Translations under genes and position numbers: made by a program
Notes under the pieces: generated by a model
The model's input: only the letters and a program-made list of their open reading frames with translations
What the model was told of the DNA's origin: nothing
The model's database searches: none
Assembly: GCA_964420125.1 (NCBI GenBank)
Contig: CAYQQQ010000001.1
Location: 186,001 to 250,000 of the forward strand
Reading direction: 5' to 3'
Source of the DNA: CAYQQQ01 sp964420125
GTDB taxonomy: Bacteria; Actinomycetota; Acidimicrobiia; Acidimicrobiales; Microtrichaceae
Length of the DNA stretch: 64,000 nt
Shown: positions 43,015 through 51,368 of the stretch, one piece after another
How the letters are laid out: each line of letters opens with the position of its first letter
How positions within the stretch are numbered: position 1 is the first letter of the stretch

Positions 43015-43343
43015 ACCCACCGGGGAAGCGAACGGCAGACCCGTCCCAGGACGCACCTGCGAACGACGGCCAGCACGGCCTCGCCGGACCGTTGGCGGTC
43101 AGCCTGCTGCTCGCACTCGTCGTGTCCGCTCCGGTGACCCTGGCGGTCCTGCGCGGGGGCGCCGAGGCGGGCACCGCCGTGCTCGCCTTCGGGGTCACCC
43201 TCGCCGCCGTGTGGATCCTGGGTGCCCTCGGCGCCTGGGCGCTGCAGGCGATCGACGGCCCGAACCCCCGACTCCCCCGCCCGCGTCCGGCCGAACCCGT
43301 CGCTGGTTCGACGCCGGACAGCCCGCTGGGGACCAACCGTTAG
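43011..43343 (+). CDS. small membrane protein of the flagellar operon
   Basis: A 110-residue protein; ATG overlaps the FlhF-like stop (ATGA). Two hydrophobic segments, LAGPLAVSLLLALVVSAPVTLAVL and AGTAVLAFGVTLAAVWILGALGA (in pieces), are joined by a short loop, with polar disordered ends. I do not recognise a family. Translational coupling makes a flagellar assembly or placement role plausible. Its 3' end contains the fliW -10 box. Confidence 0.75.
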   Translation: MNPPGKRTADPSQDAPANDGQHGLAGPLAVSLLLALVVSAPVTLAVLRGGAEAGTAVLAFGVTLAAVWILGALGAWALQAIDGPNPRLPRPRPAEPVAGSTPDSPLGTNR

Positions 43344-43346
43344 GGT
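43341..43346 (+). promoter_or_regulatory. -10 box of a leaderless fliW transcript
   Basis: TAGGGT ends 7 nt before the fliW ATG and there is no Shine-Dalgarno sequence, so fliW-csrA can be expressed separately from the flagellar operon as a leaderless mRNA. Confidence 0.5.
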
Positions 43347-43353
43347 GTGAGCC

Positions 43354-43773
43354 ATGCTGATCCTTTCCGAGCACCTCGGCGAGATCGAGGTCGACGACAC
43401 CACGATCGTCGACATCCCCGAGGGGCTCCTCGGGTTCCCCCAGGCCACCCGCTTCGTGCTGGTCGCCGCCGAGGACACGGGCCTCTACAGCTGGTTGCAG
43501 TCCGTCGACCACCCCGACGTGTCCTTCCTGGCGGTCGTCCCCAACCCGTTCTTCCCCGACTACGAGCCCGACCTCCCCGACGACGACTGCCAGGCGCTCG
43601 AGCTGGAGCGACCCGACGACGCCCAGGTGCTGTGCCTCGTCACCATCGGCGACGAGGTGACCGCCAACCTGCTCGGCCCCGTGGTCGTGAACGTGCGCAC
43701 TCGGCACGGTCGCCAGGTGGTCCTCGCCCACCAGGACCTGACGACCGCCGCCCCCATCCGTCCGGTGGAGTGA
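43354..43773 (+). CDS. fliW: flagellar assembly factor FliW
   Basis: A 139-residue protein of typical size: VDIPEGLLGFPQATRFVLV, SFLAVVPNPFFPDYEPDL and ANLLGPVVVN are FliW hallmarks. FliW binds either flagellin or CsrA; when flagellin accumulates, FliW frees CsrA to repress flagellin translation. csrA follows 5 nt after its stop, the usual arrangement. Confidence 0.95.
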   Translation: MLILSEHLGEIEVDDTTIVDIPEGLLGFPQATRFVLVAAEDTGLYSWLQSVDHPDVSFLAVVPNPFFPDYEPDLPDDDCQALELERPDDAQVLCLVTIGDEVTANLLGPVVVNVRTRHGRQVVLAHQDLTTAAPIRPVE

Positions 43774-43778
43774 TCGGC

Positions 43779-44015
43779 ATGCTGATCCTGTCCCGCCGGC
43801 CGAACGAGTCGATCGTGATCGGCACCGACATCCACATCACGGTCCTGGAGATCCGTGGCGACCAGGTGCGCATCGGCATCACCGCGCCCCGCGAGGTGAC
43901 CGTGCACCGCGAGGAGGTGCACCGCGAGATCATGGAGCAGAACCGCTCCGCCGCGGCCGCTCGCCACGTCGCCGAGGTCGCGCAGCTGCCCCGACCCACG
44001 GAGGGCGCGCCGTGA
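43779..44015 (+). CDS. csrA: translational regulator CsrA
   Basis: A 78-residue RNA-binding protein. MLILSRRPNESIVIG and VRIGITAPREVTVHREEV are invariant CsrA motifs; the GITAPREV segment carries the GGA-binding arginine. ATG 43779 is preferred to the GTG at 43770, which overlaps the fliW stop, because homologues begin MLIL. It likely binds ACGGA over the flagellin ribosome-binding site. It overlaps the M15 peptidase start by 4 nt. Confidence 0.96.
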   Translation: MLILSRRPNESIVIGTDIHITVLEIRGDQVRIGITAPREVTVHREEVHREIMEQNRSAAAARHVAEVAQLPRPTEGAP

Positions 44016-44752
44016 CCGGCATCGCCGGGGTGCAGGCCCGCGTCGCCGCCATCGAGAGCCGCTTCGACGCAGCGTTCGCGACCGCCGCCGAACCGGCGAC
44101 CACCACCTCCGGCACCGGAGCCACCACGGCATCGGTCGACGACTTCGCCGGGGTGCTGAGCCAGGCGCTGCTCCAGGACGACACGGGGGTGCCGTCATCC
44201 GGCGGCACCGGTCTGTCGCCCGCGGTGGGGACGTGCCGATGCTGCTGCTGCTCCGCCAGCGGGGTCGCCGGACTCACGGCCAGCACGGGCACCGCCGCGC
44301 CCCTCGGCCCGGCGGTCAAGCGGGCCACGGGCGACTACGGCAAGCTCGAACCTCCCGCCGAGCTGGTTGCTTACGGCAACGGCCGGATCCCGGCGCAGGC
44401 GCTCGAACCGATCGGCGTCGGGGGCCACCGGCTCTGGGCGCCTGCGGCTGCATCGTTCCGACAGCTGCGCGCCGATGCGGCGGCTGCCGGCGTGCAGATC
44501 GGGGTCACCGACTCCTACCGCGACTACGGCACCCAGGTGTCGCTGGCCCAGCGCAAGGGCCTCTACTCCCAGGGCGGACTGGCAGCGTCTCCGGGCAGCT
44601 CCAACCACGGCTGGGGGATGGCGCTCGACCTCGACCTCGACAGCACCGCCCAGGCCTGGATGCGCGAGAACGCCTGGCGCTACGGCTTCGTGGAGGACAC
44701 GCCTCGCGAGCCCTGGCACTGGGGCTACCGCCCCGCGTCGCGCAGCACCTGA
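44012..44752 (+). CDS. M15-family (VanY-like) D,D-peptidase with Cys-cluster leader
   Basis: A 246-residue protein coupled to csrA (GTGA). The N-terminal ~80 residues have no signal peptide and contain IAGVQARVAAIESRFD, DDFAGVLSQALLQDD and, at residues 75-80, C-R-C-C-C-C. The catalytic domain is M15: TDSYRDYGTQVSLAQRKG, SSNHGWGMALDLDLD (zinc His and Asp) and EPWHWGYRP (catalytic Glu and zinc His). It should cut D,D- or L,D-bonds in peptidoglycan peptides. The leader parallels that of the NlpC/P60-SLT protein at 26987, which suggests a shared targeting or export device. The 128-bp gap after it holds a long-loop CACCGGCC/GGCCGGTG repeat (44755-44808) and no gene. Confidence 0.88.
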   Translation: MTGIAGVQARVAAIESRFDAAFATAAEPATTTSGTGATTASVDDFAGVLSQALLQDDTGVPSSGGTGLSPAVGTCRCCCCSASGVAGLTASTGTAAPLGPAVKRATGDYGKLEPPAELVAYGNGRIPAQALEPIGVGGHRLWAPAAASFRQLRADAAAAGVQIGVTDSYRDYGTQVSLAQRKGLYSQGGLAASPGSSNHGWGMALDLDLDSTAQAWMRENAWRYGFVEDTPREPWHWGYRPASRST

Positions 44753-44880
44753 CGCACCGGCCGAACCGGGCTCACCGAGGTGTGCTGCTCGACGGGCTGT
44801 GGCCGGTGCCACTGGACGACGCGCGTGCCGCAGGTTTGACTTTGGGATCCGCCGGGCGTGGCGGACACGAGGAGCGCGGG

Positions 44881-45933
44881 ATGTCCCACACCGATGCCGA
44901 CCTGACCCTCAGCGGGGCGCCGGCGCGCTTCGCCGGCGGCCTCCACCCGCTCGGCGAGGGCGTGTGGGCGTGGCTGCAACCCAACGGGGGCACCGGGGAG
45001 GCCAACGCCGGGGTGGTGCTCGGAACCGACGCCGCGGCGGTGATCGACACCTGCTGGGACCACCGACAGGCCTCCCGCCTCCTGGCTGCGGCCGACACCG
45101 CCTTGGAGGGTGCACCCATCACCACGGTGGTCAACACCCACTGCAACGGCGACCACTGGTGGGGCAACGCCCTCATGCCCGCAGCGGCCGAGATCATCAC
45201 CAGCACCGCCGGGCGGGCGGGGATGACCCGGGAGCGCCCGCGCGAGCTGGCCACGCTCTCCCGGGCCCTGTCGTTCGCCCGCAGGCTCCCCGGCCGCCTC
45301 GGCGACGACGTCGCCTACCTGCACGCCCAGATCGCCCCGTACCGCTTCGAGGAGGTGCAGCTGCGCCTGCCCACCACCACCTTCGACGGCGAGCACCACC
45401 TCGGCCTCGGCGGACGTCCGGTGGAGCTCATCGAGGTCGGCCCCGCCCACACCGAGGGCGACCTGGTCGTGCACGTCCCCGACGCCTCCGTGGTGTTCGC
45501 CGCGGACGTGCTCTTCGTGGGCCAGACACCGGTCATGTGGTCCGGTCCGGCCGCCAGCTGGGTGGGAGCGCTGGAGCGGGTGGCCGCCCTGCAGCCCCGG
45601 GTGGTGGTGCCCGGCCACGGACCGCTCGCCGAACCGGGGCAGCTGGCGGTGCACCGCGACTACTGGACCTGGCTCGGCGAGGGCGTCGCCCGCCTGTTCC
45701 GGCGAGGCCGCTCAGCGCGCGACGCCACCGTCGAGCTGCTCACCGAGGCCGACGCGGAGGGCCGACCGTGGTCGCGCTGGGAGGCTCCGGAGCGCACCTA
45801 CATCAGCGTGGCGGCAGAGATGCGGGCGCTGGAGGGTCGGCCACCCGCCGAGTCCACCCGCGACATGCTCGACGGCTTCCTCGGTGTGGTGCGCACCCGC
45901 CGGCGACGGCTCACGGAAGGGCGGCGGCGGTGA
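44881..45933 (+). CDS. metallo-beta-lactamase-fold hydrolase
   Basis: A 350-residue MBL-fold protein. GVVLGTDAAAVIDTCWD opens the fold; NTHCNGDHWWGN is the metal motif with Asn in place of the second His of HxHxDH, a variant I know from actinobacterial members; AHTEGDLVVHVP and VVVPGHGPLAEP supply later ligands. ATG with GAGGAG upstream. It overlaps the next hydrolase gene (GTGA), so the two hydrolases work in one pathway; the substrate is unknown. Confidence 0.87.
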   Translation: MSHTDADLTLSGAPARFAGGLHPLGEGVWAWLQPNGGTGEANAGVVLGTDAAAVIDTCWDHRQASRLLAAADTALEGAPITTVVNTHCNGDHWWGNALMPAAAEIITSTAGRAGMTRERPRELATLSRALSFARRLPGRLGDDVAYLHAQIAPYRFEEVQLRLPTTTFDGEHHLGLGGRPVELIEVGPAHTEGDLVVHVPDASVVFAADVLFVGQTPVMWSGPAASWVGALERVAALQPRVVVPGHGPLAEPGQLAVHRDYWTWLGEGVARLFRRGRSARDATVELLTEADAEGRPWSRWEAPERTYISVAAEMRALEGRPPAESTRDMLDGFLGVVRTRRRRLTEGRRR

Positions 45934-46919
45934 AGCTGGCCACCTGGATCGAGCCGGACGGCTCGGAGCGCTTCGGGCCGGTCCTCGACGACGGCGTGCT
46001 CGACGTCTCGGCGCTCGACAGGGCCGGCGGAGCCGTCGGTGGGGTGGAGGACCACCTGCGCGACCTCCCGGCCTCCCATGCCCGACTCGAGCAGCTCCTC
46101 GCCGAGACGCCGCCGAGGGACCTGGCCCGCTGCACCCGGCCGACGTCCTCGGTCCGTCTCATGGCTCCGATCCCCCGGCCGGCTGCCATCCTCGACTGCG
46201 GTCTCACCCCCCGCCACCTGGCCAACTCCTCCGCGGTGCTCCTGCGCCGCTCCCTTCCCCGTCCCCTCGGAGCGGTGAGCGGCGCCATCGCCCGCCGGGT
46301 GCTGCGCCGGCCGATGCCCGGTGTGCGGTACTACAAGGGCAACCGCACCAGCGTCAGCGGACCCGACGACACCGTGCCCTGGCCCCCCTTCAGCGCCTAC
46401 CTGGACATCGAGCCCGAGCTGGCCGTCGTGACCGGTGCGCTGCCGATCGGCGCCGACCGGGCGACGGCGGCCGCGGCCGTCGCCGGCTACACGATCTTCA
46501 ACGACGTGTCCGCCCGCGACGTGCAGCTGGCCGAGATGCTCTTCACCGGCCCCGCGACCAGCAAGGACCTCGACCACGGCAACGGCCTGGGACCGTGGCT
46601 GGTGACCCCCGACGAGCTGGGCGACCCCCGCCGGCTCGACGTGCAGGTCGCGGTCGCCGGCCGTCCGGCGTGGCGGGGGTCCACGGCGGAGTACTCCATG
46701 GACCCGGTGGACGTGCTGGTGGCGCTCGCCGAGCGCCAGAGCCTGCCTGCCGGCACCGTGGTGGGCATGGGCACCGTCCCCGACACCTGCGGGCTGGACC
46801 GCGACGAGTGGCTGGAGCCCGGCACCGAGTTCGCCATCACCTTCGAGGGCATCGGCACGCTGCGCCAGCGCTTCGGCGAGCCCGCCGCCTTGCCCCGCAC
46901 CTCCTGGGCCGGGCGCTGA
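45930..46919 (+). CDS. fumarylacetoacetate hydrolase-family protein
   Basis: A 329-residue protein with the FAH fold: YYKGNRTSVSGPDD, the metal-binding acidic pair in YLDIEPELAVV, TIFNDVSARDVQ, SKDLDHGNGLGPWLVT and the later GMGTVPDTCG. FAH-family enzymes cleave C-C bonds in acylpyruvates or hydrate dienoates in aromatic breakdown. The GTG start overlaps the MBL-fold gene. Converges on the next hydrolase gene with a 22-bp gap. Confidence 0.9.
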   Translation: MKLATWIEPDGSERFGPVLDDGVLDVSALDRAGGAVGGVEDHLRDLPASHARLEQLLAETPPRDLARCTRPTSSVRLMAPIPRPAAILDCGLTPRHLANSSAVLLRRSLPRPLGAVSGAIARRVLRRPMPGVRYYKGNRTSVSGPDDTVPWPPFSAYLDIEPELAVVTGALPIGADRATAAAAVAGYTIFNDVSARDVQLAEMLFTGPATSKDLDHGNGLGPWLVTPDELGDPRRLDVQVAVAGRPAWRGSTAEYSMDPVDVLVALAERQSLPAGTVVGMGTVPDTCGLDRDEWLEPGTEFAITFEGIGTLRQRFGEPAALPRTSWAGR

Positions 46920-46941
46920 CGCCTGCCCCACGGGCTCGGGC

Positions 46942-48117
46942 TCACCCCCCGAGGACGCGTCCCAGGGCGTCCAGCAGACGGCGGGTCCGCGGCACCTGCC
47001 AGCGGTCGCCCGGTCGGTTCATCACGTAGCCGAACCCGATCCCCGCCGATCGGTCGCCGAAGCCCAACGACCCGCCGTTGCCGTAGTGCCCGAAGGACGC
47101 GGGGCCCACCCCGATGCGTCGCGTGTCGAGGGGCAGCATCATCCCCAGGCCGAAGTGCGACTCCCGCTCCAGCACCAGATCGATGCCCCGGCTGGCGGTG
47201 GTGGTGGCCTCCTCCACCAGCGACGCAGCCAGGAGGTCGCCGCCGGGCGACGCGCCGGCCAGCGACGCGAAGAACCTCGCCACGCCGCGCGCCGAGGCGT
47301 GGAGGTTGGTCGAGGGCACCTCCGCCTCCCTCCAACGGGTCAGGTTGACGGTGCCGATCCCCGAGAGCCCCTCGGGGTTGAAGTAGGCGGCTCGACGCAT
47401 CCTGCTCAGCTCGCCGTCACCGCCGTGGGGGCGCCACTCCTCGGGCACGTGCTGCACGAAGTCCACCTCGGCCACCCGGTGGTGCTCCTCTCGCGGCAGC
47501 CCGATCCAGACGTCCGCGCCCAGCGGCCCGGCCACGCGGTCGTGCACCGCAGCGCCGAAGCGGTCACCGGTGACCCGCCGGACCGGCTCGCCCACGAGGT
47601 GCCCGAGGGTGTTCACGTGGTAGCCGTGCGCCGTGCCCGGCTCCCACCACGGCTCCTGGGCCGCAAGGGCCTCGGCCACCGCGGCGAAGTCGAACACCTC
47701 CCCGTCGGCGACCGGCCGGCGGACCCCCGGCAGGCCGCCCTGGTGCGACAGCAGCTGGCGCAGCGTGATCGACCCCTTGCCATGGGCGGCGAACTCCGGC
47801 CACACCCGGGCCACCGGCTCGTCGAGCACCAGCAGCCCGTCGGCCACCGTGCTCAACACTGCGACCGCGCTCACCGCCTTGCCGACGGAGTACGCGTTCA
47901 CCAGTGTGTCGGCCTCCCAGGCGCGGGTGCGGGCGAGGTCGGCCCAACCGCCCCACAGGTCGACGACCACTCGCCCGCCGGCGACCACGCACAGCGCCGC
48001 CCCCAGCTCTCCCGGGTCGCCAGGATCGTCGCCGGTCGCCGGTGTCGGCGAGAAGTTGGCGGCGAACGCCTCCCGCAGCGGCTCGAAGGCTGCGTCGAGG
48101 GTGCCGTGGACGACCAC
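46942..48117 (-). CDS. serine beta-lactamase-fold hydrolase/esterase (EstB-like)
   Basis: A 391-residue class C-type serine hydrolase. The SxxK motif is SVGK in VNAYSVGKAVSAVAV, the second motif lies in GYHVNTLGHLVGEPV, and HYGNGGSLGFGD near the end takes the place of KTG. EstB-like esterases and D-aminopeptidases share this pattern; it is not a likely resistance enzyme. There is no signal peptide with the leaderless GTG start chosen here (TACCGT 8 nt upstream); a longer reading frame upstream is rejected. Confidence 0.87.
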   Translation of the reverse strand: MVVHGTLDAAFEPLREAFAANFSPTPATGDDPGDPGELGAALCVVAGGRVVVDLWGGWADLARTRAWEADTLVNAYSVGKAVSAVAVLSTVADGLLVLDEPVARVWPEFAAHGKGSITLRQLLSHQGGLPGVRRPVADGEVFDFAAVAEALAAQEPWWEPGTAHGYHVNTLGHLVGEPVRRVTGDRFGAAVHDRVAGPLGADVWIGLPREEHHRVAEVDFVQHVPEEWRPHGGDGELSRMRRAAYFNPEGLSGIGTVNLTRWREAEVPSTNLHASARGVARFFASLAGASPGGDLLAASLVEEATTTASRGIDLVLERESHFGLGMMLPLDTRRIGVGPASFGHYGNGGSLGFGDRSAGIGFGYVMNRPGDRWQVPRTRRLLDALGRVLGG

Positions 48118-48125
48118 GGCACCCG

Positions 48126-48131
48126 ACGGTA
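48126..48131 (-). promoter_or_regulatory. -10 box of a leaderless transcript (serine hydrolase)
   Basis: On minus TACCGT followed by 8 nt and the GTG start, with no Shine-Dalgarno sequence. Confidence 0.4.
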
Positions 48132-48190
48132 GCCCCCTGGCCCGCCGCGCCCGGGCGGGGGCGTCATCCGGGCGCGGCGGGCTCAGGTCC

Positions 48191-51067
48191 TCAGGCCGGC
48201 ACCAGGCGCAGCGCGGCATCGATGGCGGCCGCCGCCCGCCGGCCGTCGGCCACGGCCTCCACCACGGTGCCCCCCGCGCGACCCAGGTCGCCCCCGAGGT
48301 GCACCGGGCGGCTGCCCAGCCGTCGGGAGCCCACCGGGTCGTCGGGGTCGAGCCGTGCCGCCGTTGCCAGCTCGGCGGCCAGACCCTCGCCCGGTCGCTG
48401 GCCCACGGCCAGGATCACCCGATCGGCGTGGCGCACCAGCTCATCGCCGGGATCGAGCTGCGGGGCGAAGCGGCCGGCGTCGTCGAACACGCTCCGGCAG
48501 CGCACGAACCGCACGCCGCCCTCGACCACCTCGGCCGGACCCCACCCGGGATGCAGCGCCACACCCGCGGCCCGCAGCTCCACCAGCTCGCTGGCCAGCG
48601 CCGGCATCTCGTGCTCTGCTTCCAGGCAGACCAGCTCGACCGTCGCCGCGCCGGTGGCCGCCGCGGTCATTGCGGCGTCGGAGGCCACGCTGCCCCCGCC
48701 GATCACCACCACCCGCTCCCCTTGCGTGCTCACCTCGCCGGCCCGCGCCCCGCGGAGGAACTCGAGGGCCTCGGTGGTGGCCGGTCCGGGGGAACCGGGC
48801 AGGTCGATCGTGCGCGGCGACCCCAGACCGGGTGCCACGAACACGGCGTCGAAGTCGGCCTCCAGCTGCTCGAGCGCCACGTCACCGCCGACGGTGGTGC
48901 CCAGCCGCCAGGTGATCCCCGAGGAGGTCATGGCCCCGATCTCGCGCTCCACGGTGTCGTCGTCGAGTCGGAAGGCGGGGATGGCCTGGTTGAGGATCCC
49001 TCCCGGGCGGTCCGCGGCGTCGTACACCTCCACCTCGTGGCCGGCACGGGCCAGGAAGTGGGCGGCGGTCAGCCCGGCCGGGCCGGCGCCCACCACCGCC
49101 ACCCGCCGACCCGATCGGGGCGCGACCTCTCCCCAGCCCCGGGCGTCGGGCACCTCGCGGCACACCCACCCGTGCAGCTCGCGGATGCGCACCGGCTCGC
49201 CCTCGTAGGAGTTGCGGGTGCACACCGCTTCGCACAGGCGCTCCGAGGGGCAGACCTCGCCGCACACCTCCGACAGCGGGTTGGCCTCCCGTACCACCGC
49301 CGCCGCGCCGGTGAGGTTGCCGGCCTCGATGCGTCGCAGGAACCCGGGGATGTCGATCGACGCCGGGCACGCCCGGATGCACGGCGCGTCCTCGCAGAGC
49401 TGGCACTCGTGCGCCAGGCGTCGGGCCACGTCGGCATCCAGGGGGATCGAGTCGTCGGGCGGCGGGGTCCACGGCTTTCCGTCGGTGTAGTTGACGTACT
49501 GCTGATCGAAGTGGTGGGCGACGTACTCCTCGAGGCCCAGGTCGCGCAGCACCATGTTGGCCGCGCCGATGCCCGAGGACGTGCTGGCCACCACCCCTTC
49601 GCCCATCACCGTCGAGTCGCCGCAGAGGTACAGCCGCTCCCAGTCGCTGCGGGCGTGGGGCCGCTGCATCATGTGCGAGCCCATCGACGGCTTCGGGCCT
49701 CCCAGGTTCCCCCAGTTGCGCAGCGTGTAGCGCTCCACTGTGGTGGGCGTTCCGATCTCCATCACCCGGATGGCGTCGCGCAGGCCGGGGATCACCTGCT
49801 CCATGCGGACCAGCAGGTCCTCGGTCTCCTCGGCCTTGATGCGCTCGTAGTCCTCGCTGCGGTAGGCGGGATCGCTCGGGCTCGGCCAGCGGCGGCGGTT
49901 GGGTGACACCACCGTCATGGCGTGGGTGCCCGGCGGGCAGCGTGCCGGGTCCTCGATGGAGGGCAGCTCGATGTTGAAGTTGCCCTCGCCCTCGAAGCCG
50001 GTGGCGTCCAGCACGATCATCTCGACGTGGCCGAAGTCCTCGGGGATCACCGAGGCGTCGAGACCGAGGTAGGCGACGACGAAGCTGAACGTCGGCTCGA
50101 AGTGGTGGGCCCAGGCCATCCGCTCCTCGCTGATGTGCTCGGGGCGCACCAGGTTGCCGTAGAGGTTCCACACCGTGGCGTTGGACACCACCGCGCCGGC
50201 GCGGATCTCCGTGCCGTCGGCCAGGCGCACGCCCCGGGCCGTGCCGGAATCGATGAGGATCTCCTCCACCCGGTTGCGGTACAGCATCTGCCCGCCGTGG
50301 CGCTCGATCGAGCGCTCCAGGAGGTTCGACAGCATCTGGGGGGTGTCCGCCGCGTAGCACGAACCTCCGGCGTGGTTGTCGATGAACATCATGGCGGTGA
50401 TGATCGCCGGGGTGTCGGCGAGGTCGCAGGAGGTGAACGTGGCGGCCACGATGTCGAAGAAGTTGATGAGGCCGGGGTCGGACACGTACTGGTCGATCAG
50501 CCAGCGCGAGTCGCGGTTCATCATCTCCACCACGCGGTTCAGCGCCGCCGGATCGGCGTCGGGGTTGACCGGCGGCGCGTCCCTCGGCGCCTCGGTGGGC
50601 GGCACCACGGTCACCAGGTCCCCGCCCATCACCGCGTCGTAGGCGGCGGCCATGTCGGCGAACAGGGCGCGGATGCCCTCCTCCTCGTGGGGGTAGCGGG
50701 CGCACAGCTCGGCGAGGAACCGCTCCTGGTCGCGCCAGAAGGTGATCGTGCCGTCCTCGAAGCGCATCCGGTACACGTACTCGTGGGGGATCATGTCGAT
50801 CTCCTCCTCGAGCTCGTTCATCACGAAGCGGTGCGGGTTGTAGCCCTTCTCCTCGAAGCCGTAGAGCAGCTCGGGGCCGACGTCGAAGGTGAACCCCTCC
50901 CGTCGCAGCGCCGTGCAGCAGCCCCCCGGCAGGTAGTGGTGCTCCACCACCAGGGTCGACAGCCCCCGCTTGGCGAGCAGCGCGCCGGCGGTCAGTCCGC
51001 CGATCCCGGCGCCCACCACCACCACGTCGTAGTCGTCGCGGATCATCGTGCCGTTGTGGAATCGCAT
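48191..51067 (-). CDS. CrtI-like FAD oxidoreductase fused to a GltD-like Fe-S/FAD reductase
   Basis: A 958-residue protein of two halves. Residues ~15-530 are a phytoene-desaturase/CrtI-like flavoprotein: VVVVGAGIGGLTAGALLAKRG, EHHYLPGGCC, and YLCGDSTVMGEGVVASTSSGIGAANMVLRD in pieces. Residues ~550-950 resemble glutamate synthase small subunit/DPYD N-terminus: CQLCEDAPCIRACPASIDIPGFL and CGEVCPSERLCEAVC (two 4Fe-4S clusters), VAVVGAGPAGLTAAHFLA, VVVIGGGSVASDAAM and VHLGGDLGRAGGTVVEAVADGRRAA in pieces. The second half could feed electrons from NAD(P)H to the first. ATG is preceded by GAGGGGGG; a TetR-type palindrome lies 48 bp upstream. Confidence 0.83.
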   Translation of the reverse strand: MRFHNGTMIRDDYDVVVVGAGIGGLTAGALLAKRGLSTLVVEHHYLPGGCCTALRREGFTFDVGPELLYGFEEKGYNPHRFVMNELEEEIDMIPHEYVYRMRFEDGTITFWRDQERFLAELCARYPHEEEGIRALFADMAAAYDAVMGGDLVTVVPPTEAPRDAPPVNPDADPAALNRVVEMMNRDSRWLIDQYVSDPGLINFFDIVAATFTSCDLADTPAIITAMMFIDNHAGGSCYAADTPQMLSNLLERSIERHGGQMLYRNRVEEILIDSGTARGVRLADGTEIRAGAVVSNATVWNLYGNLVRPEHISEERMAWAHHFEPTFSFVVAYLGLDASVIPEDFGHVEMIVLDATGFEGEGNFNIELPSIEDPARCPPGTHAMTVVSPNRRRWPSPSDPAYRSEDYERIKAEETEDLLVRMEQVIPGLRDAIRVMEIGTPTTVERYTLRNWGNLGGPKPSMGSHMMQRPHARSDWERLYLCGDSTVMGEGVVASTSSGIGAANMVLRDLGLEEYVAHHFDQQYVNYTDGKPWTPPPDDSIPLDADVARRLAHECQLCEDAPCIRACPASIDIPGFLRRIEAGNLTGAAAVVREANPLSEVCGEVCPSERLCEAVCTRNSYEGEPVRIRELHGWVCREVPDARGWGEVAPRSGRRVAVVGAGPAGLTAAHFLARAGHEVEVYDAADRPGGILNQAIPAFRLDDDTVEREIGAMTSSGITWRLGTTVGGDVALEQLEADFDAVFVAPGLGSPRTIDLPGSPGPATTEALEFLRGARAGEVSTQGERVVVIGGGSVASDAAMTAAATGAATVELVCLEAEHEMPALASELVELRAAGVALHPGWGPAEVVEGGVRFVRCRSVFDDAGRFAPQLDPGDELVRHADRVILAVGQRPGEGLAAELATAARLDPDDPVGSRRLGSRPVHLGGDLGRAGGTVVEAVADGRRAAAAIDAALRLVPA

Positions 51068-51114
51068 GACGGCCCCCCCTCGGTGTCCCGGGCGGCGAAG
51101 GCCGCCGGACCAAT

Positions 51115-51133
51115 GTGTTAGTGACGCTAACAC
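51115..51133. promoter_or_regulatory. TetR-type operator palindrome
   Basis: GTGTTAG-TGACG-CTAACAC is a perfect 7-bp inverted repeat with a 5-bp centre, 48 bp upstream of the fusion oxidoreductase start. Such sites are typical of TetR-family repressors in actinobacteria. The regulator gene is not in the window. Confidence 0.65.
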
Positions 51134-51193
51134 GCAAGTGAACACCGATCACCTGGATCGTGGTGGACCCGTCGCAGCACGCAGCGTCGCTCT

Positions 51194-51284
51194 GCCTTCA
51201 GATGGACTCTGTGCCTTCAGATGGACTCCGAAGGCGCAGCGCACCACATGGCGACCGCTCCACCTTCAGAGGTGATCCGAAGGC
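51194..51284 (-). repeat. 72-bp terminal-inverted-repeat element, copy C, with duplicated end
   Basis: The core copy is 51213-51284, inverted relative to copies A and B, with 7 mismatches to copy A. Bases 51194-51212 repeat its outer 19 bp (GCCTTCAGATGGACTCT), a partial tandem duplication. It fills much of the 301-bp gap 51068-51368, which otherwise has the TetR-type palindrome and, near 51327-51366, a tandem GCTCCCTCACCCGCACC repeat, but no gene. Confidence 0.75.
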
Positions 51285-51368
51285 AGCGCCGCACAGCGGT
51301 GCGTGAGGAGGATGTCGCCGCGGCCCGCTCCCTCACCCGCACCCGCACCCGCTCCCTCACCCGCACCG

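Noticed and set aside
44755..44808. CACCGGCC/GGCCGGTG inverted repeat as a riboswitch or terminator
   Set aside because: Only 8-bp arms with a 38-nt loop in very GC-rich DNA; this could easily be chance.
46942..48117. Antibiotic-resistance beta-lactamase
   Set aside because: The fold is serine beta-lactamase-like, but the chain lacks a signal peptide and has EstB/esterase-type motifs, so a resistance role is not supported.
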